In this document: in pieces, positions 42,491-53,951 of the stretch
Position numbering within the stretch: the stretch's first letter is position 1
Layout: every line of letters starts with the position of its first letter
Assembly (NCBI RefSeq): GCF_004016445.2
Contig: NZ_SADT02000001.1
Span: 849,630 to 913,629 of the forward strand
From: Mesorhizobium sp. M2E.F.Ca.ET.219.01.1.1
Lineage (GTDB): Bacteria > Pseudomonadota > Alphaproteobacteria > Rhizobiales > Rhizobiaceae
Reading direction: 5' to 3'
Length of the DNA: 64,000 bases
Notes under the pieces: generated by a model
Told to the model about the DNA's origin: nothing
What the model saw: only the letters and a program-made list of their open reading frames with translations
The model's database searches: none
Program-made: the position numbers and the translations under genes

Positions 42491-43246
42491 ATGATCACCT
42501 TTCCCAATGAATCCGCTAAATATCGCACTGCCCGCGAAAAGCTGCTGCGCAAGGAAATCGAGCTGCGCCGCGCCATGGAGGCGGTGGCCGAAGCGCGACG
42601 CGCCCTGCCGCCGGGCGGGCTGGTGTCGCAGCACTATGTCTTTGACGCGCTGGATGCTGGGGGCCGGGCGACGAAAGTCAAGTTCCCGGACCTCTTCGCG
42701 CCCGGCAAGGATACGCTGATCCTCTACCAGATGATGTTCCCACGCCATCCGCAGGAAACGCGCGATGTGGCGGCGAGCGGCGAGACGGCAAAACTTGCCC
42801 GGCAGGACCAGCCATGCCCGTCCTGCACCGCGCTGCTCGACCAGTTCGACGGCGCGATCGGTCATCTCGAAGCGGCAGGCTTCAACTTCGCGGTGGTGGC
42901 GAAAACCGGGCTCGACAATCTGACCGCGCTCGCCCGCGACCGCGGCTGGAAAAACATGCGGCTCGTCTCGTCAGCCGGCAACAATTTCAAGCGCGACTAC
43001 AATGCGGAAGACGCTGAGGGCGCGCAGCTTCCGCTGCTCTCGGTGTTCCACCGCGATGCCGACGGCATCCGCCATTTCTGGTCGTCGGAGCTTGGCTTCG
43101 CGCCGTCCGAGCCTGGGCAAGACCCCCGCGCGATCGGCACCTGCGAGATCCTGTGGAACCTGATGGATTTCACGCCCGAGGGCCGGCCGGACTGGGACGA
43201 GCAACTGCAATATGCCGGGCAGCCCGCCAGCGCACACTGCCACTGA
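42491..43246 (+). CDS. DUF899 family thioredoxin-like protein
   Basis: A 251-residue protein of the DUF899 family (predicted thioredoxin-like fold). N-terminal helix ESAKYRTAREKLLRKEIELRR, then LVSQHYVFDALDAGG..KVKFPDLFAPGKDTLILYQMMF in two parts, a CPSC pair in DQPCPSCTALLDQFDGA (the redox-active-type motif) and the C-terminal LPLLSVFHRDADGIRHFW and ILWNLMDFTPEGR. No characterised function. A GGAG ribosome site sits eight bases before ATG. Cytoplasmic. The CxxC motif supports, but does not prove, a disulfide role. Confidence 0.9.
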   Translation: MITFPNESAKYRTAREKLLRKEIELRRAMEAVAEARRALPPGGLVSQHYVFDALDAGGRATKVKFPDLFAPGKDTLILYQMMFPRHPQETRDVAASGETAKLARQDQPCPSCTALLDQFDGAIGHLEAAGFNFAVVAKTGLDNLTALARDRGWKNMRLVSSAGNNFKRDYNAEDAEGAQLPLLSVFHRDADGIRHFWSSELGFAPSEPGQDPRAIGTCEILWNLMDFTPEGRPDWDEQLQYAGQPASAHCH

Positions 43247-43358
43247 TGGCGATGCGGGCGGTCGGCCGCCCGCGTTCCCTTTCAAGCAAGCTTTAGGCAA
43301 CCCCGTGGCCGGTGCCGCGTTGGGGAGGGCGGAGGGGCTATTCGGATCGGAGATCGAG

Positions 43359-43919
43359 ATGAAAACGCTGCTGCCCCTGGTCGCCGTCGCGCTTCTTGCC
43401 GGCGCGCCCGCCGCGTTCGCCCAATCGAACGACACCAATACGGATGCCGTGGGACCGATGGTGACCGACAACAAGGTCGACACCCAGACCTTCGTCACAA
43501 CGGTGCCGAATGCCAACATGTTCGAGATCGAGTCGAGCAGGCTGGCGCAGGAGAAGTCGGCGTCGGCCGACGTCAAGGCTTTCGCCGCCGATATGATCAA
43601 GGATCACACCAAGGCCGGCGACGACTTCAAGGAGGCGCTCAGCCAGGGCCAGACCACCGCGTCGACCAAGCCCGCCGGCCCGGCGCTGCAGCCGAAGGAG
43701 CAGCAGATGCTCGACGAATTGAAGGCTGCCAGCGGCAAGGATTTCGACGCCAAATACATCAAGATGCAGAGCGACGCGCACAGGGATGCCGTGGCGCTGT
43801 TTTCCACCTACGCCAATTCCGGCGACGACCCGGCGATGAAGGAATTCGCCAAGAAGACGCTGCCGGTGCTCAAGATGCATGAGAAGCATGTGAAGGACCT
43901 GGCGGTCGCGCATCAGTGA
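43359..43919 (+). CDS. exported DUF4142 protein
   Basis: 186 residues from ATG 43359 (MKTLLPLVAVALLAGAPAAFA gives a signal peptide to residue 21). The mature region is a DUF4142 four-helix, ferritin-like domain: FVTTVPNANMFEIESSRLAQ, SADVKAFAADMIKDHTKAGDD, ALQPKEQQMLDELKAASG, FDAKYIKMQSDAHRDAVALF and LKMHEKHVKDLA. The E-x-x-x-A and D-H-x-x-A-x-x-D helices are characteristic. Periplasmic. Function is not established; the family is often stress-induced. It lies 112 bp after the DUF899 gene. Confidence 0.9.
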   Translation: MKTLLPLVAVALLAGAPAAFAQSNDTNTDAVGPMVTDNKVDTQTFVTTVPNANMFEIESSRLAQEKSASADVKAFAADMIKDHTKAGDDFKEALSQGQTTASTKPAGPALQPKEQQMLDELKAASGKDFDAKYIKMQSDAHRDAVALFSTYANSGDDPAMKEFAKKTLPVLKMHEKHVKDLAVAHQ

Positions 43920-44251
43920 AGGTTTTGGGGGAAGCTAATCGGCCTGCGCCGGCGCGAGGCCCCCCTCTCTGTCCTGCCGGACATCTCCCCCTCAAGGGGG
44001 GAGATTGGCAGCTTCGGCGCCTCGCCTTTCCTGCAACGTTGGAGATTGGCGAAAGCCGGCGTGACGGCTGATCTCCCCCCTTGAGGGGAGATGTCCGGCA
44101 GGACAGAGAGGGGGGCGAAGGAACGCTACGTTGCGCGTTTTCCACCAGCCCTGGCAAAATGCCGAACAGCCCTGCACAAGGGGGGAAGGGAAGCCCCTGG
44201 CGTTCCCTCGCCGCCGCGATAAGCTCCCTTTGCCAATCAGGGAGGACCCCC
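43920..44251. repeat. gap containing a 32-bp perfect inverted repeat (family C)
   Basis: Arms at 43959-43990 and 44085-44116 are exact inverted copies over 32 bp (GCCCCCCTCTCTGTCCTGCC..., TCCGGCAGGACAGAGAGGG...). Each is followed inward by a CCCCCTCAAGGGGGG-type mini-hairpin. The 94-bp middle has no gene. The rest of the gap carries the GGAGG ribosome site of the RidA gene (44240-44245). This is a typical rhizobial intergenic palindromic element. Confidence 0.85.
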
Positions 44252-44644
44252 ATGGACAAGGAAGTCATCGAAGTGCCGGTGATGTCGGCAAAGGTGCGCG
44301 CGCTCGGCCTGCCGTGCTCGACGGCGGTGCGGGCCAACGGCTTCGTGTTCATTTCGGCGACGCCGCCGGTGGACATGGTGACCGGCGAGATGGTGCGCGG
44401 CGACATCGAGACCCAGACCGAGGCGTCGCTGAAGGCGCTGAAACACTGCCTGGAAGCGGCCGGCACCTCGCTGGACAAGGTGGTGATGGTGCGCATCTAT
44501 GCCGTCAATTCCGGCTTCTACAACGCCATCAACCGGGTCTATGCGAGGTATTTCGCCACCAACCCGCCGGCGCGGAGTTTCGTGCCCGTGGCGTCTTGGC
44601 CGATGGAGTTTGATATCGAGATTGAGTGTGTGGCGGTGGCGTGA
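44252..44644 (+). CDS. RidA/YjgF-family protein
   Basis: A 130-residue RidA-like protein. The start at 44252 is set by GGAGG five bases upstream. Family features: NGFVFISATPPVDMVTGEMV, DIETQTEASLKALKHCLEAAG, KVVMVRIYAVN and the C-terminal PPARSFVPVASWPMEFDIEIE. The active imine-deaminase subgroup has a conserved Arg in the RxxV/xxS motif; here PARSFVPV retains Arg (about residue 109). It would hydrolyse reactive enamine/imine intermediates, but many paralogues have other roles. Trimeric in known structures. It is the last GC-rich gene before the AT-rich HAD locus. Confidence 0.9.
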   Translation: MDKEVIEVPVMSAKVRALGLPCSTAVRANGFVFISATPPVDMVTGEMVRGDIETQTEASLKALKHCLEAAGTSLDKVVMVRIYAVNSGFYNAINRVYARYFATNPPARSFVPVASWPMEFDIEIECVAVA

Positions 44645-44714
44645 TGACCAGCGCTTAGTGCTTGAACTGATGCCGGTCGGTTGCCAGCGAAACACCGCTC
44701 AGAGCTAGCGACCG

Positions 44715-46187
44715 CTACGGCGTGTTTTTAGAAGGCGGCAATATTTCAACTGCCAAAGGGCTCTGCAGTTCGATCCGCTGTGTCTGAATGCCCTTCTTCT
44801 CTGCCTTAGCGAAGAACAAAGCGACCAAAACACAAACGAGAATTGCAAATCCTCCGTAGTAGAATATTTGCAATCTGCGTGTGGAGTTTACCTTAAAGCC
44901 AAACAGTTCAACCCCTCGGCTTACCTCGGATACTGTTGATCCGAGCTTTATCGATGGCACATCGTCACCATAGAGTCTTTCAATTTCAGCCGCGTGGTTC
45001 ACAGCCCCCTTCAAGAGCACATGGTACCAATATCGATCCATGAAGTAGAACCCGGCCCAAGCACAGATGGCTGCGGCCACAAGTACCGTTCCCGCAGGAA
45101 AGACAATCCCCCATATCTCGCTCGTTAAGCCGAGCTGATATGTGAAGCTCATCGAAGCGATAAGTGCGCCGACTACCGTAATGGCAAAGTTTCTAACTCT
45201 CATTTCAAGATCGTTGAAATGCTGTTGAACGTCCACGGTTTTCTTCCATGCGTCTACCGCTAAGTTCAGCTCGTCTTTGCGAGATAAAACCGTATTCTGC
45301 TCAGCGTCGGAAAACGAGACGAAGTCGCAGTGAGCAAAAATTTCAGAGAAGCTTTCATTTAAGATAGCTGTTGGCTTGAAATCGGCGCCTTGTTGGACGA
45401 TTGCGCGTTCCCGTTCGACATCGTGTTGAGTCCAGTGAGATACGCTCCTCAAAAGGTCATATTCAGGCAGGCGCTGACTTTCCCCATACTTTGCATGAAT
45501 ATCAAATATCCGGGCGTCTCTTGCCATTGCCACATCTTTGTAGATGCTATCACCCACGTATGCGCATCTATCTGGCTGCGATCCGACTGACCTGATTATA
45601 TCAAGTAGGACGCGAGGATTCGGCTTAAGCTCTCCAATTGGCGTATGCCTAGCCTCCGTTACTTGTAAATCATAAAAATCGTCAGGCAAGCTTCTGAGCT
45701 TCTCTATGGAAACTCCAACTGGAATATCATGATCTTGGGGATTAAAAAGTACGTCGATGACGCCGTCAAGGCCAACTCGTTTTAGCCTGTATGCCGAGTA
45801 GAAGGCCATAGACTCTGTATAAGCTACTATCTTTGTTCCGGAGTTTTTAATAGCTCACAGACTCCTAAAAACACCTGGGTATAGCTTGAGATTTTTATCT
45901 CTGGCCTGTTGAGATGCTCGTATAGATTCTTCAAATTTCTTTCTTATATCACCGCTCTGCCTTTGTTCTTGCAGTGCGTCGATTTCCTCAATTAAAAATG
46001 TGTATTCAGATGTTCGTCGCCGTTGATGTACGTCTCTGATTGACTTCTGAACATCCTCGACGCTCTTGCCGCTTGTCCTGATTATTTCTTCGTATATGGG
46101 ATTAAACGACGAATACCAGATCGCGAACCAGTCATAGATAGTGTTGTCGAGGTCAATAATAAGTGTATCGACGATCTTCCTCTTCAA
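44715..46187 (-). pseudogene. HAD-domain protein fused to a three-TM membrane domain, interrupted by TGA
   Basis: Two frames in the same phase are separated only by TGA at 45855-45857. Start: TTG at 46187 with GGGAG seven bases upstream. Joined, about 490 residues: HAD motif I IIDLDNTIYDW (Asp at about 12 and 14), a helical cap, ...YPGVFRSL-stop-AIKNSGTKIVAYTES, the Lys motif LKPNPRVLLDII (about 187-198) and motif IV YVGDSIYKDVAMA (about 210-222). Then comes a C-terminal part with three TM segments (about 333-353, 359-383, 442-460) separated by RYWYHVLLKGAVNHAAEIE. Visibly AT-rich, with codon use unlike its neighbours, so probably acquired. As written, translation would stop at residue 110 and lose most of the catalytic site. 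Confidence 0.8.
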
Positions 46188-46215
46188 AGCAGATCTCCCA
46201 CCCAAGATGATTCGC

Positions 46216-49719
<3,504 letters not shown>

Positions 49720-49878
49720 AGTCGAAAAATCCGTTCGGCGAGCGGCTTGCACGAAAAACCGGGACGGGGGGAGGACCCGGCCGGTTGTGCTTGCGATTCT
49801 GGTATCAGGCTAGGAGGGCCTTATAGGGAAGAGTTTTGCGGGATGTAACCCCGAAAATGCGGGTTATTGGTTGGCCCG

Positions 49879-50682
49879 CTATTCCCCCAGCGCCAGCTCA
49901 TCCGTGATCTCGAAGCGCTCTGAAACGCCGATCCGGATCATGTTGAGCGTGCCTTCGCGGGTGAAGCGGAATTTTTCGGACGAGTCCGAGCTGCTCGGCT
50001 GGCCGCCATGGAAGGTGATGATGCGCACACCGCCATCCGGCCAAGTCACCGTGACATCGCTGTCGCCATCCTTGCGCGCGACAGTCACCGCGCAGCGGGT
50101 CATCGGCTGGCCGATGTGGCGCGCGCAGGGAATGCCGCCGGCCGCGTCCGGGGCAGGGGCATCGGATTCGGTGCTCGCCGAGGTCACGAAAGCGAGACCG
50201 TAGGCGTCCAGCATGGCGGTCCTGACGATCTCGGTCGCGGAAGGCGGATCGGCCGGCTCGCCGCCCAGGCGCGCCGCCATGTCAGCCTGCGGCTCTTCGG
50301 GAGGAGGTGGCTGAGGCGCGGCAGCCGCAGCCGCCGGCGCGGCGCTGTCTTCAGGGGGCGACGCCGGGTTATTGGGGCTGAGATAGCGCGCCGGCGCCCA
50401 TCCGGTGATGCGGGCGTCCTGCGTGTCCTCGACCTTGCACCATGGATTGTTGTTGACCGTCTTGCAGCCGTAATTTTTCACCGCCGCGCCGTTGGGCAGC
50501 CGGGCTTCAATCTTTCCGCCCGGTGAAGCGGTGGCGCGGATGTTGAGCAAATCATCCGGCGCGAGGCCGCCGATGATCGAGATGATTGTGCCTGGCGCAT
50601 CCTGAGCCAGGGCCGGGAGGGCGGCCAGACACAAAGGAGCGGCGATCAGCAGCGTCGATCGGAGCGTAACTTTGCGCTTCAT
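49879..50682 (-). CDS. exported SH3-domain protein
   Basis: 267 residues from ATG 50682 (MKRKVTLRSTLL). The signal peptide is cleaved after PALAQ (about residue 28). One bacterial SH3 domain follows (about 40-100: LLNIRATASPGGKIEARLPNGA, NPWCKVEDTQDARITGWAPARYL). Then a Pro/Ala/Glu linker (about 105-145) and a C-terminal region with two cysteines (GGIPCARHIGQPMTRCAVTVAR) and EGTLNMIRIGVSERFEITD. SH3 domains of this type bind cell-wall peptides or other periplasmic ligands. Unknown specific role. It lies downstream of the metallophosphoesterase gene on the same strand, with a 23-bp tandem repeat in between. Confidence 0.88.
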   Translation of the reverse strand: MKRKVTLRSTLLIAAPLCLAALPALAQDAPGTIISIIGGLAPDDLLNIRATASPGGKIEARLPNGAAVKNYGCKTVNNNPWCKVEDTQDARITGWAPARYLSPNNPASPPEDSAAPAAAAAAPQPPPPEEPQADMAARLGGEPADPPSATEIVRTAMLDAYGLAFVTSASTESDAPAPDAAGGIPCARHIGQPMTRCAVTVARKDGDSDVTVTWPDGGVRIITFHGGQPSSSDSSEKFRFTREGTLNMIRIGVSERFEITDELALGE

Positions 50683-50726
50683 CCCTCGGCCATGCACTTC
50701 AAATCGTGGCGATCGATACGAGCCAT

Positions 50727-50792
50727 GCTCAATCCTGGATATGAGGCGCGCTCAATCCTGGATATGAGCTTCGCTCAATCCTTCATAAAACC
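50727..50792. repeat. 23-bp tandem repeat, two full copies and one partial
   Basis: GCTCAATCCTGGATATGAG begins units at 50727 and 50750, each 23 bp. A third, diverged unit starts at 50773 (GCTCAATCCTTCAT) and contains the stop codon of the metallophosphoesterase gene. On the minus strand the unit repeats the gene's 3' end (AAGGATTGAGC / CAGGATTGAGC), which suggests local duplication by slippage. Confidence 0.85.
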
Positions 50793-51533
50793 TGTCCGCA
50801 GCGCTTGCGCCCATTCCGGTCTTCCCGCTTGTTCGGCTTGCTTTGCGGCGGCTTCATGGTCGTAGTCGACGGCGATGGTCTCGAAGCGGCGGGGACGGCC
50901 GTCGGCGCCCAGCTCGACAATGCCGTAGCGGGCGTGCGGCGAGCCTTGTTCGGAGACATGCGCCGGCGGCGTGTCGTCGTCATAGGCCGGGCAACCGACG
51001 CTGCCGGGATTGAAAATGACCGGACCGCCGGGGATGCGGACCAGTTCGCTGCGATGGCTGTGGCCGCACAGCACCAGGCGGCAGGCCGGATCGAGCGGCT
51101 TAAGCCGGCGCCTGATGGCGGCCAGCGGCGCACGTACCAGCTGGCCGCCGACAATGGCGTCGGCAAGATATTTTTCGTCATGGTCCGGGCGGGCGTGGAA
51201 GGCGACGACGCCGGGCGCGATCTCCAATGTCAGCGGCAAGGCAAGCAAGGCCTCGCGTTGCGCTGATGTCAGCCTTTCCTTTGCATAGCGATCGGACGGC
51301 CACATGGTTTCGTCGGCCGGGTCTTGCGCGACACGGCGGTCGTGATTGCCACGCACCGTCGGCAGGTTCAGCGCCTGCAGCCGTTCCATCGTCTCGCGCG
51401 GCCAGAGCGGTCCGGAGACGCAGTCGCCGAGATTGACGGTGAGGTCGGCGCCACCACGCGACCCGAGATCGTCCAGCACCGCATCCAGTGCCAGCACATT
51501 GCCGTGGATGTCGGCGACAACCGCGATGCGCAT
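50775..51533 (-). CDS. metallophosphoesterase (YfcE/MJ0936-like)
   Basis: A 252-residue calcineurin-like phosphoesterase. Metal-ligand motifs in order: VVADIHGNVLALDAV (D-x-H), VNLGDCVSGP (GD), VRGNHDRRV (GNHD), VAFHARPDH (His) and LCGHSHRSEL (GHxH). The C-terminal VGCPAYDDD... and RRFETIAVDYD fit the YfcE-like subfamily that cleaves phosphodiesters or phosphomonoesters. Its stop codon lies in the 23-bp tandem repeat. It is preceded 3 bp upstream by the ArsR-type gene on the same strand, so the two are probably one transcript. Substrate unknown. Confidence 0.9.
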   Translation of the reverse strand: MRIAVVADIHGNVLALDAVLDDLGSRGGADLTVNLGDCVSGPLWPRETMERLQALNLPTVRGNHDRRVAQDPADETMWPSDRYAKERLTSAQREALLALPLTLEIAPGVVAFHARPDHDEKYLADAIVGGQLVRAPLAAIRRRLKPLDPACRLVLCGHSHRSELVRIPGGPVIFNPGSVGCPAYDDDTPPAHVSEQGSPHARYGIVELGADGRPRRFETIAVDYDHEAAAKQAEQAGRPEWAQALRTGFMKD

Positions 51534-51536
51534 GGA

Positions 51537-51893
51537 TCAGGCCGAAACCTCGACTTCGGCGGTGCCGACCGCCGGCAGATCCTTGTCGCCATCAGCCGCG
51601 GCGATCACGCTGTCGAGCAGGCCCGGAAAACGCTTGTCGAGATCATCGCGGCGCAGCGTGATCAGCCGGCTGGTGCCGACCGCTTCGCTCCGGGTGACGC
51701 CCGCCTCGCGCAGCTTGGCGAGGTGGTAGCTGAGATTGGTCTTGGAGGCGAGGTCGAGGAACTTGCTGCAGTTCATCGGCACGCCTTCCTTGCGAGCCAG
51801 ATAGCGCACGATGGAAAGCCGGGTCGGGTCGCCGAGCACGGCAAGCACGATCGGCAGGCTGATCTGGTCGGTGGTTGGATGGGGCAAGGTCAT
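51537..51893 (-). CDS. ArsR-type winged-helix regulator
   Basis: A 118-residue regulator with ARS-type HTH: LPIVLAVLGDPTRLSIVRYL, then FLDLASKTNLSYHLAKLREAGV and EAVGTSRLITLRRDDLDKRFPG. The helix SKTNLSYHLAKLREAG is the recognition helix. There is no Cys metal site, so it is not a classic arsenic sensor. It is divergent from the MFS gene at 52087, and both sides of the gap carry inverted repeats (51915-51927 and 52055-52072), so it likely controls that transporter and itself. It is followed by the metallophosphoesterase gene after 3 bp. Confidence 0.9.
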   Translation of the reverse strand: MTLPHPTTDQISLPIVLAVLGDPTRLSIVRYLARKEGVPMNCSKFLDLASKTNLSYHLAKLREAGVTRSEAVGTSRLITLRRDDLDKRFPGLLDSVIAAADGDKDLPAVGTAEVEVSA

Positions 51894-51914
51894 GATCCAG
51901 AATTAAGCACAAAC

Positions 51915-51927
51915 TGAACGAACTTCA
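51915..51927. promoter_or_regulatory. candidate operator TGAA-CGAAC-TTCA
   Basis: A short inverted repeat 22 bp upstream of the ArsR-type start codon, placed for autoregulation. It shares the TTGAA/TTCA core with the palindrome at 52055-52072. Confidence 0.4.
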
Positions 51928-52054
51928 ACGCGGCTCCTTTCCCTGCCGGTAGAGGCAGCCTCCTTCTTTCGGCCCCGTCCTGACACAGGGCTGTCAGCAG
52001 GGTTCAGCTATTTTGTCCCGGCTCGGTTGACATCATGCCCTGCTATGTCCAATT

Positions 52055-52072
52055 GTTCAATAACTTTTGAAC
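52055..52072. promoter_or_regulatory. operator palindrome GTTCAA-TAACTT-TTGAAC
   Basis: Perfect 6-bp half sites with a six-base spacer, ending 15 bp before the MFS ATG at 52087. Its position over the transcription start or ribosome-site region fits repression by the divergent ArsR-type protein. Confidence 0.6.
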
Positions 52073-52086
52073 TAAGGACAAATCCC

Positions 52087-53265
52087 ATGGACAAGCGAAT
52101 CTTCTGGCTGGCGCTCGGATCGTTTGCGATCTCGACCGAAGGCTTCGTCATTTCCAGCCTTCTTCCCGACATCGCATCCGACGCCGGCATTTCCGTGCCG
52201 CTCGCCGGCTCGCTGATCACCGCCTTCGCGCTCGCCTACGCAATCGGCGCGCCGGTGCTGGCGACGCTGACCGGCGAGTGGGACCGGCGGCGCGTCATCC
52301 TGTGGACGCTGGTGTTCTTTGTCATCGGCAACCTGGTGGCGGCGGTGAGTTCGTCCTTCGAGCTGCTTTTGATCGCGCGCATCGTCATGGCGCTGTCGTC
52401 CGGCCTGTTCGCGGCAACCGCGCAAGGTACGGCCGTGGCGCTGGTCGACGACCATCACCGGGCGCGCGCCATCGCCGTCGTCGTCGGCGGCACCACGGTG
52501 GCGGTGGCGGTCGGCGCGCCGCTTGGCGCGCTGGTCGCGGCGATCGCCGGATGGCGCGGCACGTTCTTCGCCATCGCCGCGCTCGGCGCGCTGTCGGGCG
52601 CGATCCTGTGGTGGCGCCTGCCGCGCGGCATCATCGGCACCAGGCTGCCGCTGAAGCGCAGGCTGGCGGCGGCGGTGCGCCCCGGTGTCATGCCGATCCT
52701 GCTGACGACGGTGCTTGCGCTGATCGGCGCCTTCACCGTCTTTGCCTTCATCGCGCCTTTGGCCATTCAGGGTGGCGGGCTCTCGCCGATCGCGCTGCCG
52801 GGCATGCTGCTCGCCTTCGGCGTCGGCGCCGTCATCGGCAACATCGCCGGCGGCCAGGCAGCCGACCGCTTCGGTGCGACCCGCACCGTCGCCTGGTCGC
52901 TGACGCTGTCGGCCGCGATGCTCGCCACCTTCTCGCTGATCCCGACCTTCCTGTCGCATTCAATCGCCGGGCCCGCGCTGATGGCCATGATGGTGCCGTG
53001 GGGCATTGTCGGCTGGGCCTTTCCGCCGGCGCAAGCGAGCCGCATCCTCAAGATCGCGCCCGACGCCGCGCCGATCGTTTTGTCGCTCAACGCTTCGGCG
53101 CTCTATTTCGGCGTGGCGCTGGGCGCGGTGGTCGGCGCCGCCGTGCTGCGCTTCGGCGCACCGGCCGATCTCGGCCTGATCGCCGCAGTATTCCCGATCC
53201 TGGGTCTGGGTATCGTGTTGGCTGGTCGTGTGTTCGCGCGCCCGGTCGCGATGCCAGCCGAATAA
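52087..53265 (+). CDS. MFS transporter, DHA1 family
   Basis: 392 residues, 12 TM helices; start ATG 52087 after AAGGAC. Characteristic segments: ISTEGFVISSLLPDIASDAG, then LITAFALAYAIGAPVLATLTGEWDRR with motif A (G-x-x-x-D-R-x-G-like GEWDRRRV), ARIVMALSSGLFAATAQGTAVAL, and motif C-like VAVGAPLGALVAAIAGW. It resembles AraJ/YdhP-type drug or sugar efflux proteins. The divergent ArsR-type regulator and the palindrome over its 5' region imply inducible expression. The substrate is unknown. Confidence 0.93.
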   Translation: MDKRIFWLALGSFAISTEGFVISSLLPDIASDAGISVPLAGSLITAFALAYAIGAPVLATLTGEWDRRRVILWTLVFFVIGNLVAAVSSSFELLLIARIVMALSSGLFAATAQGTAVALVDDHHRARAIAVVVGGTTVAVAVGAPLGALVAAIAGWRGTFFAIAALGALSGAILWWRLPRGIIGTRLPLKRRLAAAVRPGVMPILLTTVLALIGAFTVFAFIAPLAIQGGGLSPIALPGMLLAFGVGAVIGNIAGGQAADRFGATRTVAWSLTLSAAMLATFSLIPTFLSHSIAGPALMAMMVPWGIVGWAFPPAQASRILKIAPDAAPIVLSLNASALYFGVALGAVVGAAVLRFGAPADLGLIAAVFPILGLGIVLAGRVFARPVAMPAE

Positions 53266-53297
53266 CTGCTTTTAAATCCTGATCGGCGGCCGCTTCT

Positions 53298-53762
53298 TCA
53301 GTTCGAAGGAGCGGCCGCTGGCATTTCCAGATCGAGATCGGCCACCGCGTCCAGCGCCGCGCGCAGCTTTGCCGCCTGCTCCGCGCCGACCTTGTTCTCG
53401 AATTGCCGCTGCGCGACGCTCCAGAGCTTGAGCGCCTCGTCGAGCTTGGCCTGGCCTTGCGGCGTCAGCCGCACGCGCTTGACGCGGCGATCGTCCTTGT
53501 CGGGAAAGGTCTCGACATAACCGTCGCGGATCAGCGGCTTCAATGTATGGCCGAGCGCGGAAAGGTCCATGATCAGCGCCTCGGCGATGGTGCCCATCGC
53601 CGGCTCATCGCTGATGTGGATCTGGAAGAGCATACCGAACTGCGTGCTCTTCAGGCCTGTTGGCCCCAGCGCGTCGTCATAGAAGCGGCCGAGGCTGCGC
53701 GCGGCGCGGCGCAGCGTGGCGTTGTTGCAGTCGCTGAATCCGGGCTTCCGAGCTTCGGTCAT
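53298..53762 (-). CDS. MarR-family regulator
   Basis: 154 residues from ATG 53762 (MTEARKPGFSDCNNATLRRA). A longer in-frame start at 53876 lies inside the operator and is unlikely. Winged HTH: ISDEPAMGTIAEALIMDLSA then LGHTLKPLIRDGYVETFPDKDDRRVKRVRLT in two parts, with the DxRR wing. Helices at both ends dimerise. It is divergent from the SDR gene at 53952, and a perfect 16-bp palindrome sits between them. A single Cys (C12) might be redox-relevant but is not conserved family-wide as far as I know. Confidence 0.92.
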   Translation of the reverse strand: MTEARKPGFSDCNNATLRRAARSLGRFYDDALGPTGLKSTQFGMLFQIHISDEPAMGTIAEALIMDLSALGHTLKPLIRDGYVETFPDKDDRRVKRVRLTPQGQAKLDEALKLWSVAQRQFENKVGAEQAAKLRAALDAVADLDLEMPAAAPSN

Positions 53763-53838
53763 GATCAACTCCTTGCCGGGCCAAAGACGCGCCAGCCTGC
53801 TGCAAAAATAGTTTTCGCGGCCGCCGTTGACAAGATCG

Positions 53839-53877
53839 TGGCATATACCTACTTCCCTGAAAGTGGCATATGCCACT
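53839..53877. promoter_or_regulatory. MarR operator, palindrome plus half-matching copy
   Basis: AGTGGCATATGCCACT at 53862-53877 is a perfect 16-bp palindrome. A second, degenerate copy GTGGCATATACC lies at 53839-53850. The site is between the divergent MarR-type and SDR genes, as expected for a repressor controlling both. Confidence 0.75.
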
Positions 53878-53951
53878 AATGGAAATCAAGGCTCGGCCGG
53901 TGAAGCGATCATCGGCGCCCGGCCAAGCGAAGCGAACAAAGGAACAGGACA

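Noticed and set aside
45855..45857. TGA in the HAD gene as a selenocysteine codon
   Set aside because: No SECIS-like hairpin was recognised after it, and the position is not a catalytic one in HAD proteins; nonsense mutation is simpler.
50727..50792. CRISPR array
   Set aside because: Units are contiguous 23-bp tandem repeats without spacers and there are no cas genes.
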